A stretch of 64,000 nt of DNA, from the NCBI RefSeq assembly GCF_900177515.1, contig NZ_FXAK01000002.1:41001-105000 (forward strand), read 5' to 3'. Shown here piece after piece: positions 7,798 to 18,189 of the stretch. Numbering within the stretch: position 1 is the first letter of the stretch; each line of letters begins with the position of its first letter. The translations under genes and the position numbers were made by a program. The stretch comes from Azospirillum oryzae. Lineage in GTDB: Bacteria; Pseudomonadota; Alphaproteobacteria; Azospirillales; Azospirillaceae. The notes under the pieces were generated by a model. That model worked only from the letters and a program-made list of their open reading frames with translations, searched no databases and was not told where the DNA came from.

Positions 7798-9573
7798 TTA
7801 CAGGCCCTGTTCCTGGAACCAGAATTCCAGCAGCGCCACCTGCCACAGCTTCGACCCGCGCAGCGGCGTGATGTGGCTTTCCGGATCGGCCAGCAGCCGG
7901 TCGAGATACTCGCGCCGGAACAGGCTGCGTTCCCGCGCCGCCGGTGCGTTCAGCACGTCCCGCACCCGCTCCAGGAAGGGACCGCGCAGGTATTTCAGCG
8001 CCGGCACCGGGAAATAGCCCTTGGGCCGGTCGATCACCGCCGCCGGCACCACGCGCCGCGCGGCTTCCTTCAGGACGTATTTGCCGCCGTCCGGCAGCTT
8101 CATCTCCGCCGGGATGCGGGCGGCCAGCTCGACCAGCTCATGGTCGAGGAAGGGCACGCGCGCTTCCAGTCCGGCGGCCATCGTCATGTTGTCGACGCGC
8201 TTCACCGGATCGTCCACCAGCATGACGGTGGTGTCGAGCCGCAGCGCCTTGTCCACCGGCCGGTCGGCGCCGGGCATGGCGAAGCGCTGCTCCAGCCAGC
8301 GGCGGGAATGGTCCTCGCCGACCAGACGCGGGTCCAGCGCCTCCGCCATCTCGGCCTGATCGCGGTCGAAGAAGACGCGGGCGTAATCGCCCACCGCGTC
8401 CCGGCTTTCCAGCAGCGGCGGATACCAGTGATAGCCGCCGAACACCTCGTCGGCGCCCTGGCCCGACTGCACCACCTTCACCTGCTTCGCCACCTCCTGC
8501 GACAGCAGGAAGAATCCGATGTTGTCGTGGCTGACCATCGGCTCCGACATCGCGCGGACGCAGTCGGTCAGCTCCGGCAGCGCGCGGGCGCTGTCGACGA
8601 AGATGCGGTGGTGGTCGGTGCCGAAATGCTTGGCGACGATGTCCGAATACTGGAACTCGTCGCCGCGCTCGTCGCCCACCGTCTCGAAGCCGATGGAGAA
8701 GGTCTTCAGCCCGCTCTGCCCGTTCTCGGCCAGCAGCGCGGTGATCAGCGAACTGTCCAGCCCGCCCGACAGCAGCACGCCCACCGGCACGTCGGCGACC
8801 AGCCGGCGGCGCACCGCGCGGGTCAGCGTCTCCAGCACCAGTTCGCGCCAGTCGGCGAAGTCGCGCCCTTCGTCGCCGGACTGCGGCCCGAAGGTCAGCG
8901 ACCAGTAGGTGTTCTCGCGCCGGGTGCCGTCCGGCTCCAGGATCATGACCGTGGCCGGCGGCAGTTTCCGCACGCCCTTCAGGATGGTGTAGGGCGCCGG
9001 GACGACGGCGTGGAAGCTCATGTAGTGGTGCAGCGCCACCGGATCGACGTCGGTGTCGATGCCGCCCGACGCCACCAGCGCCGGCAGCGAGGAGGCGAAG
9101 CGCAGGCCGCCGGGAATGTCCGCCAGATACAGCGGCTTGATGCCCAGCCGGTCGCGGCCCAGCACCACCCGGCCGCTGTCGCGCTCATGGATGGCGAAGG
9201 CGAACATGCCGTTCAGGCGCTTGACGAAATCAGGCCCCCAGGCGTGATAGGCCTTGATCAGGACCTCGGTGTCGCCCTCCGAGAAGAAGCGGTAGCCGAG
9301 CCCGACCAGTTCCTCGCGCAGATCCCGGTGATTGTAGATACAGCCGTTGAAGACGATGGCGAGCCCCAGGGCCGCATCCACCATCGGCTGCTGCGATGCC
9401 TCGCTGAGATCGATGATCTTCAGCCGGCGGTGCCCGAAGGCGACGCGCCCATGGGCGAACAGGCCGTGGCCGTCCGGCCCGCGCGGCGCCAGCCTGTCGC
9501 ACATGGCCTGGACCGCCACCGTGCTGGCCGCCTCGCCGGCCTTGAAACGAATTTCACCACTCAGTCCGCACAT
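7798..9573 (-). CDS. asnO: N-acetylglutaminylglutamine amidotransferase (AsnB-like)
   Basis: The 591-residue class II glutamine amidotransferase fits the enzyme that amidates N-acetylglutaminylglutamine to NAGGN, a compatible solute made under osmotic stress. Cys2 of MCGLSGEIRF is the glutaminase nucleophile, which fixes the start; GAGGAGG lies upstream. The N-terminal glutaminase domain contains VFNGCIYNHRDLR and SEGDTEVLIKAY. The synthetase domain carries the ATP-pyrophosphatase loop LLSGGLDSSLITALL near residue 270 and a later SGQGADEVFGGYHWY. It resembles asparagine synthetase B in length and order. The NAGGN assignment rests on its position directly before the GNAT/ATP-grasp synthetase and the M42 peptidase. 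The symbol asnO is used for such paralogs in rhizobia. Confidence 0.92.
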   Translation of the reverse strand: MCGLSGEIRFKAGEAASTVAVQAMCDRLAPRGPDGHGLFAHGRVAFGHRRLKIIDLSEASQQPMVDAALGLAIVFNGCIYNHRDLREELVGLGYRFFSEGDTEVLIKAYHAWGPDFVKRLNGMFAFAIHERDSGRVVLGRDRLGIKPLYLADIPGGLRFASSLPALVASGGIDTDVDPVALHHYMSFHAVVPAPYTILKGVRKLPPATVMILEPDGTRRENTYWSLTFGPQSGDEGRDFADWRELVLETLTRAVRRRLVADVPVGVLLSGGLDSSLITALLAENGQSGLKTFSIGFETVGDERGDEFQYSDIVAKHFGTDHHRIFVDSARALPELTDCVRAMSEPMVSHDNIGFFLLSQEVAKQVKVVQSGQGADEVFGGYHWYPPLLESRDAVGDYARVFFDRDQAEMAEALDPRLVGEDHSRRWLEQRFAMPGADRPVDKALRLDTTVMLVDDPVKRVDNMTMAAGLEARVPFLDHELVELAARIPAEMKLPDGGKYVLKEAARRVVPAAVIDRPKGYFPVPALKYLRGPFLERVRDVLNAPAARERSLFRREYLDRLLADPESHITPLRGSKLWQVALLEFWFQEQGL

Positions 9574-9870
9574 CGGCTGTCGAGCCTCCTCGTTGGTTCA
9601 GGACGAAGGGGCGCTCGACCCGCAAGAAGGGCCAAACACCGGGGGCGCCGGCTGCGGAATGCGGCCGCCACCCGTTGCGAGCGATCGATGATGCTCCGAT
9701 CCGGAAAATCGTTTCCGGCACCCGCGCGCCATAACGCCGCGCACCGCCCGAGGTTCCATGAAGAAGCCCGCCGGACAAAACCGCTCGCAGCCGGCCTCTT
9801 GTGGGCCGGAGCCGAAAAGATAGGGATTACAGCCGGCGATTGCCAGCAACCGAAGGTCGCAAACGTCCGG
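9574..9870. other. Intergenic region upstream of the NAGGN genes
   Basis: These 297 bp separate the start of the amidotransferase gene from the end of the mechanosensitive channel gene, both on the minus strand. No supported gene, strong hairpin or classical promoter is visible. It is the natural place for an osmotically responsive promoter for the NAGGN genes, but I can point to no specific motif. Confidence 0.4.
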
Positions 9871-11307
9871 TTACAGCCCGAAAAAGCCCCGCAGACGTGC
9901 CAGCAGCGCCTGCGATTCCGCCGGCGGCGGCGGGGTGGCGCCCTGCTGGCGCTTGGACTGGCTGACGTTGCGGGTCTGGCGTTCGGCCATCAGTTCCGCC
10001 AGCCGTTCCGCCAGTTCCGGACGGCGCCGCAGCACCGGGTCGAGATGGCCGCGGGCCAGCTCGAACACCACGGCGTCGGTGCAGGCGACGACCGAGGCGC
10101 TGCGCGGCTGCCCGGTCAGCAGCGACATTTCGCCGAACAGGTCGCCCGGCCGCAGCCGCGTCAGATGCACCACGCCGGAGCGCTGACCGTCCTCCGCGTC
10201 GGCGGCGCTGCTGGCGGCGACCTGGACGTCGAACACCCCCTCGGCGATGACGAACAGCGATTCGCCGGCATCGCCCTGGCGGACGGCGGCGGTGCCGGCG
10301 GGGATGTGGAGTTGCCGCATCGCCTGGGCCAGCGCGTCGACCTCCTTGTCGTCGAAGGCGTCGAACAGTTCCAACTGGCGCAGCAGACCGCGCCGCAGCG
10401 TGCCGCTGTCGGGCGGCCCCGGCTGGCGGCGGCGGACCTCCTGCTTGGGGCGGGCCGGCTCGATCCCGGCGCGGGCGAGGTTGGACAGCACCGCCGTCAG
10501 AACGGCGTCGCGCACCAGCGACACCCGGCCGCCGTCGTCGGTCCAGAAGCGCGCCAGATACGACACGCCGTTGGGCGTCACCGCCTCGACGATCACGTCC
10601 GGCCGCGGCGTGGGCAGCACGCCGTCGGCGCAGAGCATCGCCGACAGCAGGATGCGCTTGGCGCGCTCCACCGGCACCTCCTGGTCCAGCAGGATCGGGA
10701 CCGAGGCGCGGAAGGCCGGGTTGGGACGGCTGTAATTGACGAAACGGCTGCCGGCGACGATGCCGTTCGGCACGACGATGGCGGTGCCGTCGCTGGCGAT
10801 CAGCCGGGTGGCGCGCCAGTTGATCTCGTCCACCCGCCCCGCCACGCCGGGCGACAGCTCCAGCCAGTCGCCCAGCCGGTAGGGATGTTCGATGTTCAGG
10901 GCGATGCCGGCGAAGATGTCGGCGATCATGTTGCGCAACGCGAAGCCCAGCACGGCGATGGCGACGCCCGAGGTCGCCAGCAGCCCCGTCACCGGCTGTT
11001 CCAGCACGAAGGCCAGGATCGCCAGCACCGCGACGCCATAGACGAAGAAGCGCAGCAGGTCGGCCAGCAGCCGGGGGATGCGCGGCGGCCGGCCGCCGTT
11101 GCCCGCCGCCAGCATGTCGATCACCCGCGCCCCGCCCCAGGCGGCGACCAGCCACGCGGCCGACGCGACCACGATGTCGAAGCCGCCGCTCAGCGGCAGC
11201 CCGACGTAGGGTTCCAGGTGGCCGTGCAGCCAGGGCTTGGCGGCGACCAGCGCGGCCAGAAGGGCCAGGACCAGGGCAGGGGCGGACAGACGCCGCAAGG
11301 CGTTCAT
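9871..11307 (-). CDS. MscS-family mechanosensitive channel with C-terminal cyclic-nucleotide-binding domain
   Basis: The 478-residue inner-membrane protein has hydrophobic segments at about 10-25, 45-65, 85-110 and a pore-lining segment around 115-145 (VTGLLATSGVAIAVLGFALR). The MscS beta domain follows (about 150-215; DWLELSPGVAGRVDEINWRA and GTAIVVPNGIVAGSRFVNYS). Residues about 325-445 form a cNMP-binding fold with the phosphate-binding-cassette-like stretch RPGDLFGEMSLLTGQPRSASV. That architecture is found in the bCNG branch of MscS channels, some of which respond weakly or not at all to tension. The start is ATG 11307, with GAGGAG 10 bp upstream; a longer in-frame ATG at 11340 has no such site. 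It sits before the NAGGN genes on the same strand, which suggests osmotic release or sensing. The ligand is unknown. Confidence 0.9.
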   Translation of the reverse strand: MNALRRLSAPALVLALLAALVAAKPWLHGHLEPYVGLPLSGGFDIVVASAAWLVAAWGGARVIDMLAAGNGGRPPRIPRLLADLLRFFVYGVAVLAILAFVLEQPVTGLLATSGVAIAVLGFALRNMIADIFAGIALNIEHPYRLGDWLELSPGVAGRVDEINWRATRLIASDGTAIVVPNGIVAGSRFVNYSRPNPAFRASVPILLDQEVPVERAKRILLSAMLCADGVLPTPRPDVIVEAVTPNGVSYLARFWTDDGGRVSLVRDAVLTAVLSNLARAGIEPARPKQEVRRRQPGPPDSGTLRRGLLRQLELFDAFDDKEVDALAQAMRQLHIPAGTAAVRQGDAGESLFVIAEGVFDVQVAASSAADAEDGQRSGVVHLTRLRPGDLFGEMSLLTGQPRSASVVACTDAVVFELARGHLDPVLRRRPELAERLAELMAERQTRNVSQSKRQQGATPPPPAESQALLARLRGFFGL

Positions 11308-11416
11308 CGACGGGCTTCTCCTCGGCCGCCGGCCATCCACGGCCGGGCGAGGGGCGACGATGGCACGAGCACGCGCCCTCCCGTCAAGGGCTCAATTGAA
11401 TCAGATGCTTGACGGT

Positions 11417-11908
11417 TCAGACGCCCGCCGGACCCTGTAGCGCCCACGGGTATCCCATCACGAAGCCGCCGATCACCGGATCGGTTCCCGCGACCATGCC
11501 GGCGAAGGCATAGGCACGGCACAGCACCGCCAGCGCGGTGTCGGGATCGCCGCTCCTGCGCCGGAAGGCGTCGCCGTCGCGCAGGTCGGCGAACTCGCCC
11601 TCCCAGAAGGACGGATCGTCGAGCGGCCCGAAATTCATCGCCCAGAAGCCGAAGGATCGGCCCGTCCGCTCCCAGCGGCCCAGCACCGCCATGTTGCAGT
11701 GCCTCTCGTCCTGCGAGATGCGGTCGAAGAGCCCGTTCACAGCGTCCGGTTCGCCCTCCAGCACCTGAAGAAACGTGCCCTCATGTTCGATGAGGAAGCC
11801 GGTGATGCCCAGACGCCGGTTCTTTGCGGAACTTCGTACGCAAATGTCCGCCAGTGCCGAAAAAGGCAGCAAAGAGACCGCATCACTTCGATAGAGCAGG
11901 GTCAGCAT
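11417..11908 (-). CDS. BLUF-domain blue-light sensor protein
   Basis: This 163-residue cytosolic protein starts directly with a BLUF (FAD-binding blue-light sensor) fold. Tyr6, Asn30, Gln48, Trp89 and Met91 reproduce the spacing of the AppA photocycle residues Tyr21, Asn45, Gln63, Trp104 and Met106 exactly. Other family marks are ITGFLIEHEG, FLQVLEGEPDAV and DERH. The C-terminal ~65 residues form no output domain I recognise, so it is a short BLUF protein that probably signals by protein-protein contact. No EAL or GGDEF partner is adjacent. It is a single gene between the channel gene and the extensin-like gene, all on the minus strand, with gaps of about 110 bp on either side. Confidence 0.93.
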   Translation of the reverse strand: MLTLLYRSDAVSLLPFSALADICVRSSAKNRRLGITGFLIEHEGTFLQVLEGEPDAVNGLFDRISQDERHCNMAVLGRWERTGRSFGFWAMNFGPLDDPSFWEGEFADLRDGDAFRRRSGDPDTALAVLCRAYAFAGMVAGTDPVIGGFVMGYPWALQGPAGV

Positions 11909-12021
11909 GGCGCTCCTCCCATTTTTACTTATGAAAATGGCGAGGAAACCGGCGCGTGGTAACCCTTTCTTTCGTAGAACCGGTGTCGCAGCCGCTGGTC
12001 ATATCCCAAACCGGGTGGTCC

Positions 12022-12744
12022 TTAACGGCAGGTGCTGAATGCGCCCATATCAAGGTGGAAGTGGTTCCGGTGCGCCTCGTTGTAGTCCGGCCCCAGCACC
12101 ACGTCGAAAAACCGGCAGGCGCCGTCGCGCACATCGCGCAGGAAGGCCGCCTTCCGGCCGTCGCCCCCGCTGCCGCCTTTGGCGTCCCAGTCGCCCAGCA
12201 CGCCCACCCGCGTCCCATCGGCCAGCACGAAGGCGGCGAGGTCGATGGCGTTGGCGGTCGCGTGCTCGCTGCGCCGCCCCGACGTCCGGCCATAGACGTT
12301 GCGGCAGGCATAGGTGCCGAGATGCTCGACCCTGGCCACCGTCTGCCCGAAATGCCGCTCCGCCGCCGGCTGCAGGGCGTTCGCCTCGAACAGGGTCCAG
12401 GCGGCGGCCAGCCCGCAGGTGGCGATGAAGCCGCTGCTGAACGCCACATCCGACCGCGCCACCCGCACCACGCCGCGCAGCGCGCAATTCTCATCGGAAT
12501 CGCGGTCGGGCAGGGCGGTGAAGCGCAGCCCCGTCTCGCCCAGCGCCGCGCGGCATTGCTCCGGCTCGCGCTCCAGCCGCGACAGCTTGAACCCGGTCAG
12601 CCAATCCGGCTCCGCCCGCAGATCGAGCCGCGCCCATGGATCATAGCGCGCCGGCACCACGATCAGCCCGCCCCACACCCCCGCCGCCGCACCGGCCAGC
12701 GCCAGCAGGACCAGCAGCGCCAGCCATCGCAACAGCCTCGCCAT
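12022..12744 (-). CDS. Extensin-like C-terminal domain protein
   Basis: The 240-residue protein begins with an N-terminal membrane anchor or signal (MARLLRWLALLVLLALAGAA) and is otherwise probably periplasmic. Family signatures are the paired cysteines (EQCRAAL, ENCALRG, ATCGLAAA, YACRNVYG, GACRFF, STCR), SEHATANAIDLAAF and a terminal NHFHLDMG. The His/Asp arrangement in the last two motifs resembles the zinc site of LAS-type peptidases (DD-carboxypeptidase/MepA fold), so a cell-wall peptidase role is plausible but is not demonstrated for this bacterial family. It lies 12 bp downstream of the GFA-family gene on the same strand, so they may share a transcript. Confidence 0.87.
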   Translation of the reverse strand: MARLLRWLALLVLLALAGAAAGVWGGLIVVPARYDPWARLDLRAEPDWLTGFKLSRLEREPEQCRAALGETGLRFTALPDRDSDENCALRGVVRVARSDVAFSSGFIATCGLAAAWTLFEANALQPAAERHFGQTVARVEHLGTYACRNVYGRTSGRRSEHATANAIDLAAFVLADGTRVGVLGDWDAKGGSGGDGRKAAFLRDVRDGACRFFDVVLGPDYNEAHRNHFHLDMGAFSTCR

Positions 12745-12756
12745 CGCCGACCGCCG

Positions 12757-13251
12757 TCAGCGGTCGAGCAGCCCGTGCCGCCGGTGCCAGTCCTCCAGCG
12801 ATTCCTCCGGATAGCGGGCGAAATGCACCTCGTTCGGCCCGCTCGGCACCTCGACCCACGGCGCCTTGAAGTCCAGCATGATGTGGACCCGTTCCGGCGG
12901 CGTCGGCAGCGGCGTGTCGATGGCCGAGGCGAAGGGATGGACCAGTTCCGGCCAGGCCGGGTCCTCCGCCCACAGCGCCGTGCCGCACTGCTTGCAGAAA
13001 TGCCGGTGCGACGGACCGAGGTGGGTCTGCCCCGGATGGTCGGGGTCCTCCATCGGCGCCCGCCACATCGCGACATTCTCGCGCCCCTCGACCTCCAGCG
13101 TGTCGGCGTCGCCGCCCAGATTGATGGCGTATCCGCCGCCGCCGGCGCTCTTGCGGCAGATCGTGCAGTAGCAGCGCATGTAGGGCACCGGCGTCGGCGA
13201 GCTCAGCGTGAAGCGGACTGCGCCGCAGCGGCAGGAACCGGAAAGCTTCAT
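12757..13251 (-). CDS. GFA family (CENP-V/glutathione-dependent formaldehyde-activating enzyme-like) zinc protein
   Basis: The 164-residue protein carries the zinc-binding cysteines of the GFA fold: GSCRCGAV at residues 4-11, CYCTICRKSAGG near 30 and HFCKQCGTALW near 85-95. Family members bind zinc; some have been studied as S-hydroxymethylglutathione synthases, though that activity is disputed and most are uncharacterised. The start is placed at ATG 13251, with GGAG 9 bp upstream, giving the usual MKLSGSCRCG beginning; an upstream ATG at 13287 would add 12 unconserved-looking residues. It is divergent from the aldehyde oxidoreductase operon across about 150 bp. A link to aldehyde metabolism is a tempting inference from position only. 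Confidence 0.88.
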   Translation of the reverse strand: MKLSGSCRCGAVRFTLSSPTPVPYMRCYCTICRKSAGGGGYAINLGGDADTLEVEGRENVAMWRAPMEDPDHPGQTHLGPSHRHFCKQCGTALWAEDPAWPELVHPFASAIDTPLPTPPERVHIMLDFKAPWVEVPSGPNEVHFARYPEESLEDWHRRHGLLDR

Positions 13252-13403
13252 GGCACGGGTCTCCGCAATTGATGCCCACTCCCGCACCAGATGGGACCGC
13301 CGCCGCCGTTTGACAGCGCCCCATCGACGGAACGCAGCGGAAAGGCGGCTGTTGACCCCCGGTAGCCATTCCCGGAACCCACCTGCCAGCAGTCGGAGCG
13401 GTC

Positions 13404-13951
13404 ATGTCCCAGCCAACAGGTCCAGCGTCCCAGGGCCACGCCCACAAACAGCCGGCGCCTCCCCCCGACCTGATGGACGTCACCCTGACCATCAACGGCA
13501 GCCGCAAGACCCTGCGCGTCGCCCCCTGGACCAGCCTGCTCGACGCGCTGCGCCTGCATCTCGACATGACCGGGACCAAGAAGGGCTGCGACCATGGCCA
13601 GTGCGGCGCCTGCACCGTTCTGGTGGACGGCCGCCGCATCAACTCCTGCCTGACCCTGGCGGTGATGGCGGAGGGGCGGACGGTGACCACCATCGAGGGT
13701 CTGGCCAGCGGCGACGCGCTCCACCCGTTGCAGGAGGCCTTCGTCGAGCATGACGCCTTCCAGTGCGGCTACTGCACGCCCGGCCAGATCTGTTCCGCCG
13801 TCGGCATGCTGGAGGAGGGCCACGCCAGGACCGACGACGACATCCGCGAACTGATGAGCGGCAACCTGTGCCGCTGCGGCGCCTATCCCAACATCGTCGC
13901 CGCGATCCGCCAGGTCATGGATTCGCAAGCGCAAAAGGACGGAGGCAAGCC

Positions 13952-13955
<4 letters not shown>
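13404..13955 (+). CDS. paoA: Aldehyde oxidoreductase, 2Fe-2S subunit (PaoA/YagT type)
   Basis: The 183-residue small subunit of a molybdenum hydroxylase carries two [2Fe-2S] clusters. The plant-ferredoxin-type ligands are in GCDHGQCGACTVLVDGR and INSC (residues about 58-82). The second cluster lies in CGYCTPGQICSA and GNLCRCGAY (about 118-160). It passes electrons from the molybdenum site to FAD. Unlike E. coli PaoA, the N-terminus (MSQPTGPASQGHAHKQPAP) shows no twin-arginine signal, so the complex should stay in the cytoplasm. It heads a three-gene operon, overlapping the FAD subunit by 4 bp. Confidence 0.93.
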
Positions 13956-14958
<1,003 letters not shown>

Positions 14959-14962
<4 letters not shown>

Positions 14963-17241
14963 TCGCCAAACCGACCATCCCCGATCCGCTGGAGCGTTCC
15001 AATCCCCGCCCCGGTGCCCAGATCGGCAAGCCCGTCAGCCGCGTCGACGGCCGGTTGAAGGTGACCGGCGGCGCCAAATACGCGGCGGAGTTCAACACCC
15101 CCGGCCTCGCCCACGGCTACATCGTCTCCAGCGCCATCGCCCGCGGCCGCATCCTCGCCATCGACACGTCGAAGGCACTGGCCCTTCCCGGCGTGTTCCA
15201 GGTCTTCACCCACCAGAACCGGCCGAGCCTGCCCTGGTTCGACCGCAAGTGGAAGGACGACGACGCGCCGAAGGGCTCGCCCTTCCGCCCGCTCTACGAC
15301 GCGACGATCCACCACGCGCTCCAGCCCATCGCGCTGGTGGTGGCGGAGAGCTTCGAGCTGGCGCGCTACGCCGCCCGCCTGATCCATGTGACCTACGAGG
15401 CCGACGAGCACCAGACCGACCTCCATGCGGCAAGCGCCGACGCCTTCACCCCCGGCAAGGACAAGGGCGGCTTTCAGCCCCCGCCCAAGCCGCGCGGCGA
15501 CGCCGACAAGGCGCTGGCCGAGGCGGAGGTCAGCGTCGACCTCGATTTCACCCAGGCGGTCGAGCATCACAACCCGATGGAGATGCACGCCTCCACCGTC
15601 ATCTACCACAATGACGGCACCCTGACCGTCCATGACAAGACGCAGGGGCCGATCAACACCCAGACCTATGTCTGCAACGTCTTCGACCTGTCGAAGGACG
15701 CGGTGCGGGTGATCTCCCCCTTCGTCGGCGGCGCCTTCGGCTCCGGCCTGCGTCCGCAGCACCAGCTGTTCATGGCGGTGCTGGCGGCGACCACGCTGAA
15801 GCGCTCCGTCCGGGTCGAGCTGTCGCGCCCGCAGATGTTCAGCTTCGGCCACCGGCCCGAAGCCCTCCAGCGCGTGGCCCTGGGCGCAAAGAAGGACGGC
15901 ACCCTCACCGCCGTCATCCACGAGGCGGTGCAGGAGACCTCGCAGACCGAGAATTACGTCGAGGTCGTCGTCAACTGGTCGGGCCAGCAATACAAGTGCG
16001 ACAATGTCCGGCTCGACTACAAGCTGGCCCGCATGGACACCCACACCCCGCTCGACCAGCGCGCCCCCGGCGCCGCCACCGGCGTCCCGGCGCTGGAAAT
16101 CGCCATGGACGCGCTGGCGGCCAAGCTGGGCATGGACCCGCTGGAACTGCGGCTGAAGAACTACACCGAGGTCGATCCCAACACCGGCAAGCCCTTCTCC
16201 AGCAAGGAGCTGCGGGCCTGTTTCCAACAGGGGGCCGAACGCTTCGGCTGGCACAAGCGCAGCCATGCCCCGCGCTCGATGCGCGAGGGGCGGCAGCTGA
16301 TCGGCTGGGGCATGGCGACCGGCGTGTGGGACGCAATGCAGGGGCAGGCGGTGGCGTCGGCCCGGCTCGGCATCGACGGCACGCTGACGGTGGGCAGCGC
16401 CACCGCCGACATCGGCCCCGGCACCTACACGGCGATGACCCAGATCGCCGCCGACATCCTCGGCCTGCCCATCGACAGGGTGTCCTTCCAGCTCGGCGAC
16501 ACCAACCTGCCGATGGCGCCGCTGCAGGGCGGCTCCTGGACGGTGTCGTCGGTCGGCTCGGCGGTGAAGGCGGTCTGCGACCGTCTGCGCGACAAGCTGG
16601 CCGGCCTCGCGGTCGGGCTGAACGACGGGCCGCTGAAGGGGTTGAAGGCCGACGACCTGCACTTCGCCGACGGCTGCCTGATTGCCAAGTCCGACCCGTC
16701 CTGGCGCCTGTCGATCACCGAGGTGATGCGCGCCAACGACCTGCTGGTGCTGGAGGACGAGGCGCGCTCGATCCCCTATTACAAGTCGCAGATGCAGCAC
16801 GCGCTCGGCACCCACTCCGCCATCTTCGCGGAGGTGCGGGTGGACGAGGATCTCGGCACCGTGCAGGTGACCCGCGTGGTCAGCGCGGTGGCCGCCGGCC
16901 GCATCATCAACCCCAAGACGGCGCGCAGCCAGGTTCTGGGCGCGGTGGTGTGGGGCATCGGCATGGCGCTGGAGGAGGAGACGATGACCGACCAGCGCCT
17001 GGGCCGCTTCATGAACCACGACTTCGGCGAGTACCACATCCCGGTGAACGCCGACGTCCACGACATCGACGTCATCTTCGTCGAGGAGCATGACGATATC
17101 GTCAACCCGCTGGGCGCCAAGGGCGTCGGCGAGATCGGCATCGTCGGCGTTCCCGCCGCCATCGCCAACGCGATTTACCACGCGACCGGCAAACGCCTCT
17201 GCGACCTGCCGATCACCGTGGATAAGATTTTGGGGGCGTGA
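14959..17241 (+). CDS. paoC: Aldehyde oxidoreductase, molybdopterin-binding subunit (PaoC/YagR type)
   Basis: The 760-residue large subunit binds the molybdenum cofactor and oxidises aldehydes to carboxylic acids. Seen are IGKPVSRVDGRLKVTGGAKY at the start of the hammerhead domain, the cofactor-binding SPFVGGAFGSGLRPQHQ near residue 255, LDQRAPGAATGVPALE near 355, and GAKGVGEIGIVGVPAAIANA near 715, whose Glu is the conserved catalytic base of the xanthine-oxidase family. Length is typical of YagR-type subunits. No maturation protein (PaoD/XdhC type) or MoCo gene follows, so maturation factors must be elsewhere. Substrate range cannot be read from sequence. Confidence 0.94.
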
Positions 17242-17253
17242 GCAGCCCAAACT

Positions 17254-17404
17254 CCCTCTCCCGTCCCGGGAGAGGGAAGGGGCCCAAGCCTGGCTTGGGA
17301 AGGGTGAGGGGCAATCCAAGAATTCAGAACCGCAGCGTTCCTTGCCTCACCCCTCACCCTCCCGCCTTCGGCGGGCCCCTCCCTCTCCCGGGGCGGGAGA
17401 GGGG
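17254..17404. repeat. Intergenic GC-rich nested inverted repeat, type A copy 1
   Basis: A 151-bp unit opens with the hairpin CCCTCTCCCGTCCCGGGAGAGGG and closes with CTCCCTCTCCCGGGGCGGGAGAGGGG (given in parts: each arm repeats CCCTCTCCCG). Between them GGGAAGGGTGAGGGGCAATC pairs with CCTCACCCCTCACCCTCCC. A second copy of identical length sits at 22123-22273. This copy lies between convergent paoC and the nicotinamidase gene, where it could act as a two-way terminator. Confidence 0.8.
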
Positions 17405-17417
17405 AATCCAGCACCCC

Positions 17418-18053
17418 TCACCCAATCTCCCTCTCCCGACAGAACACCACCCCACACTCCGCCAACCTTCGCCGCGCCGTCTCCAGCGACCCGTCCAGAT
17501 CGATGGCGCGGCACCCATCCTCCACCACCACCGCCTCGAATCCGCAGCGCACCGCGTCCTCCGCCGAATAGGCCACGCAGTAATCCGTCGCCAGCCCGGC
17601 CAGCACCACGCGGGCGACCCCGCGCTCGCGCAGATAGCCCGCCAGCCCGGTCGCCGTGCTGCGGTCATTCTCGTAGAAGGCCGAATAGCTGTCGATTCCC
17701 ACCCGGAACCCCTTGCGCAGCACCAGTTCCGCCCGCGTGGTGTCCAACTCCGGATGGAACTCCGCCCCCTTCGTCCCCTGCACGCAATGGTCCGGCCACA
17801 GCACCTGCGGCCCATAAGGAAATTCGACGGCGGAAAACGCCGCGCCGCCGGGATGGGCGCTGGCGAAGGAGCGGTGGCCGGCGGGGTGCCAGTCCTGCGT
17901 CAGGACCACTGTGGCGAACCGCCGCATCAGCCGGTTCGCCACCGGCACCACCGCATCCCCATCCGCCACCGCCAGAGCGCCGCCGGGGCAGAAATCATTC
18001 TGGATGTCGATCAGGACCAGCGCGTCGGCCGGCTGCGGGATGAGGGTGGGCAT
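17418..18053 (-). CDS. pncA: Nicotinamidase (bifunctional nicotinamidase/pyrazinamidase)
   Basis: The 211-residue cytoplasmic hydrolase converts nicotinamide to nicotinic acid for NAD salvage. The catalytic triad is visible: Asp16 (LIDIQNDF), Lys114 (LRKGF) and Cys159 (GLATDYCVAYSA). The metal site is Asp54 and His56 (TQDWHPAGH) with His89 (WPDHCVQG). These match E. coli PncA Asp10, Lys111, Cys156 and Asp52/His54/His86 in order and spacing. The start at 18053 gives the expected N-terminus; the frame is open further upstream without family similarity. It stands alone between a repeat element and a small membrane peptide gene. Confidence 0.94.
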   Translation of the reverse strand: MPTLIPQPADALVLIDIQNDFCPGGALAVADGDAVVPVANRLMRRFATVVLTQDWHPAGHRSFASAHPGGAAFSAVEFPYGPQVLWPDHCVQGTKGAEFHPELDTTRAELVLRKGFRVGIDSYSAFYENDRSTATGLAGYLRERGVARVVLAGLATDYCVAYSAEDAVRCGFEAVVVEDGCRAIDLDGSLETARRRLAECGVVFCREREIG

Positions 18054-18189
18054 CGGCTGTGTCCATCCGGCGATTGGAAACGGTCGCCTGGAGTGTAGGC
18101 ACATCCGCCGGTCGGTTCCACCGCCCTCTCCCCAACTCGGAAAAGGGCAACAAACAAGCGCTCCCGCCAACCGGCGGCAGCGATACGCC

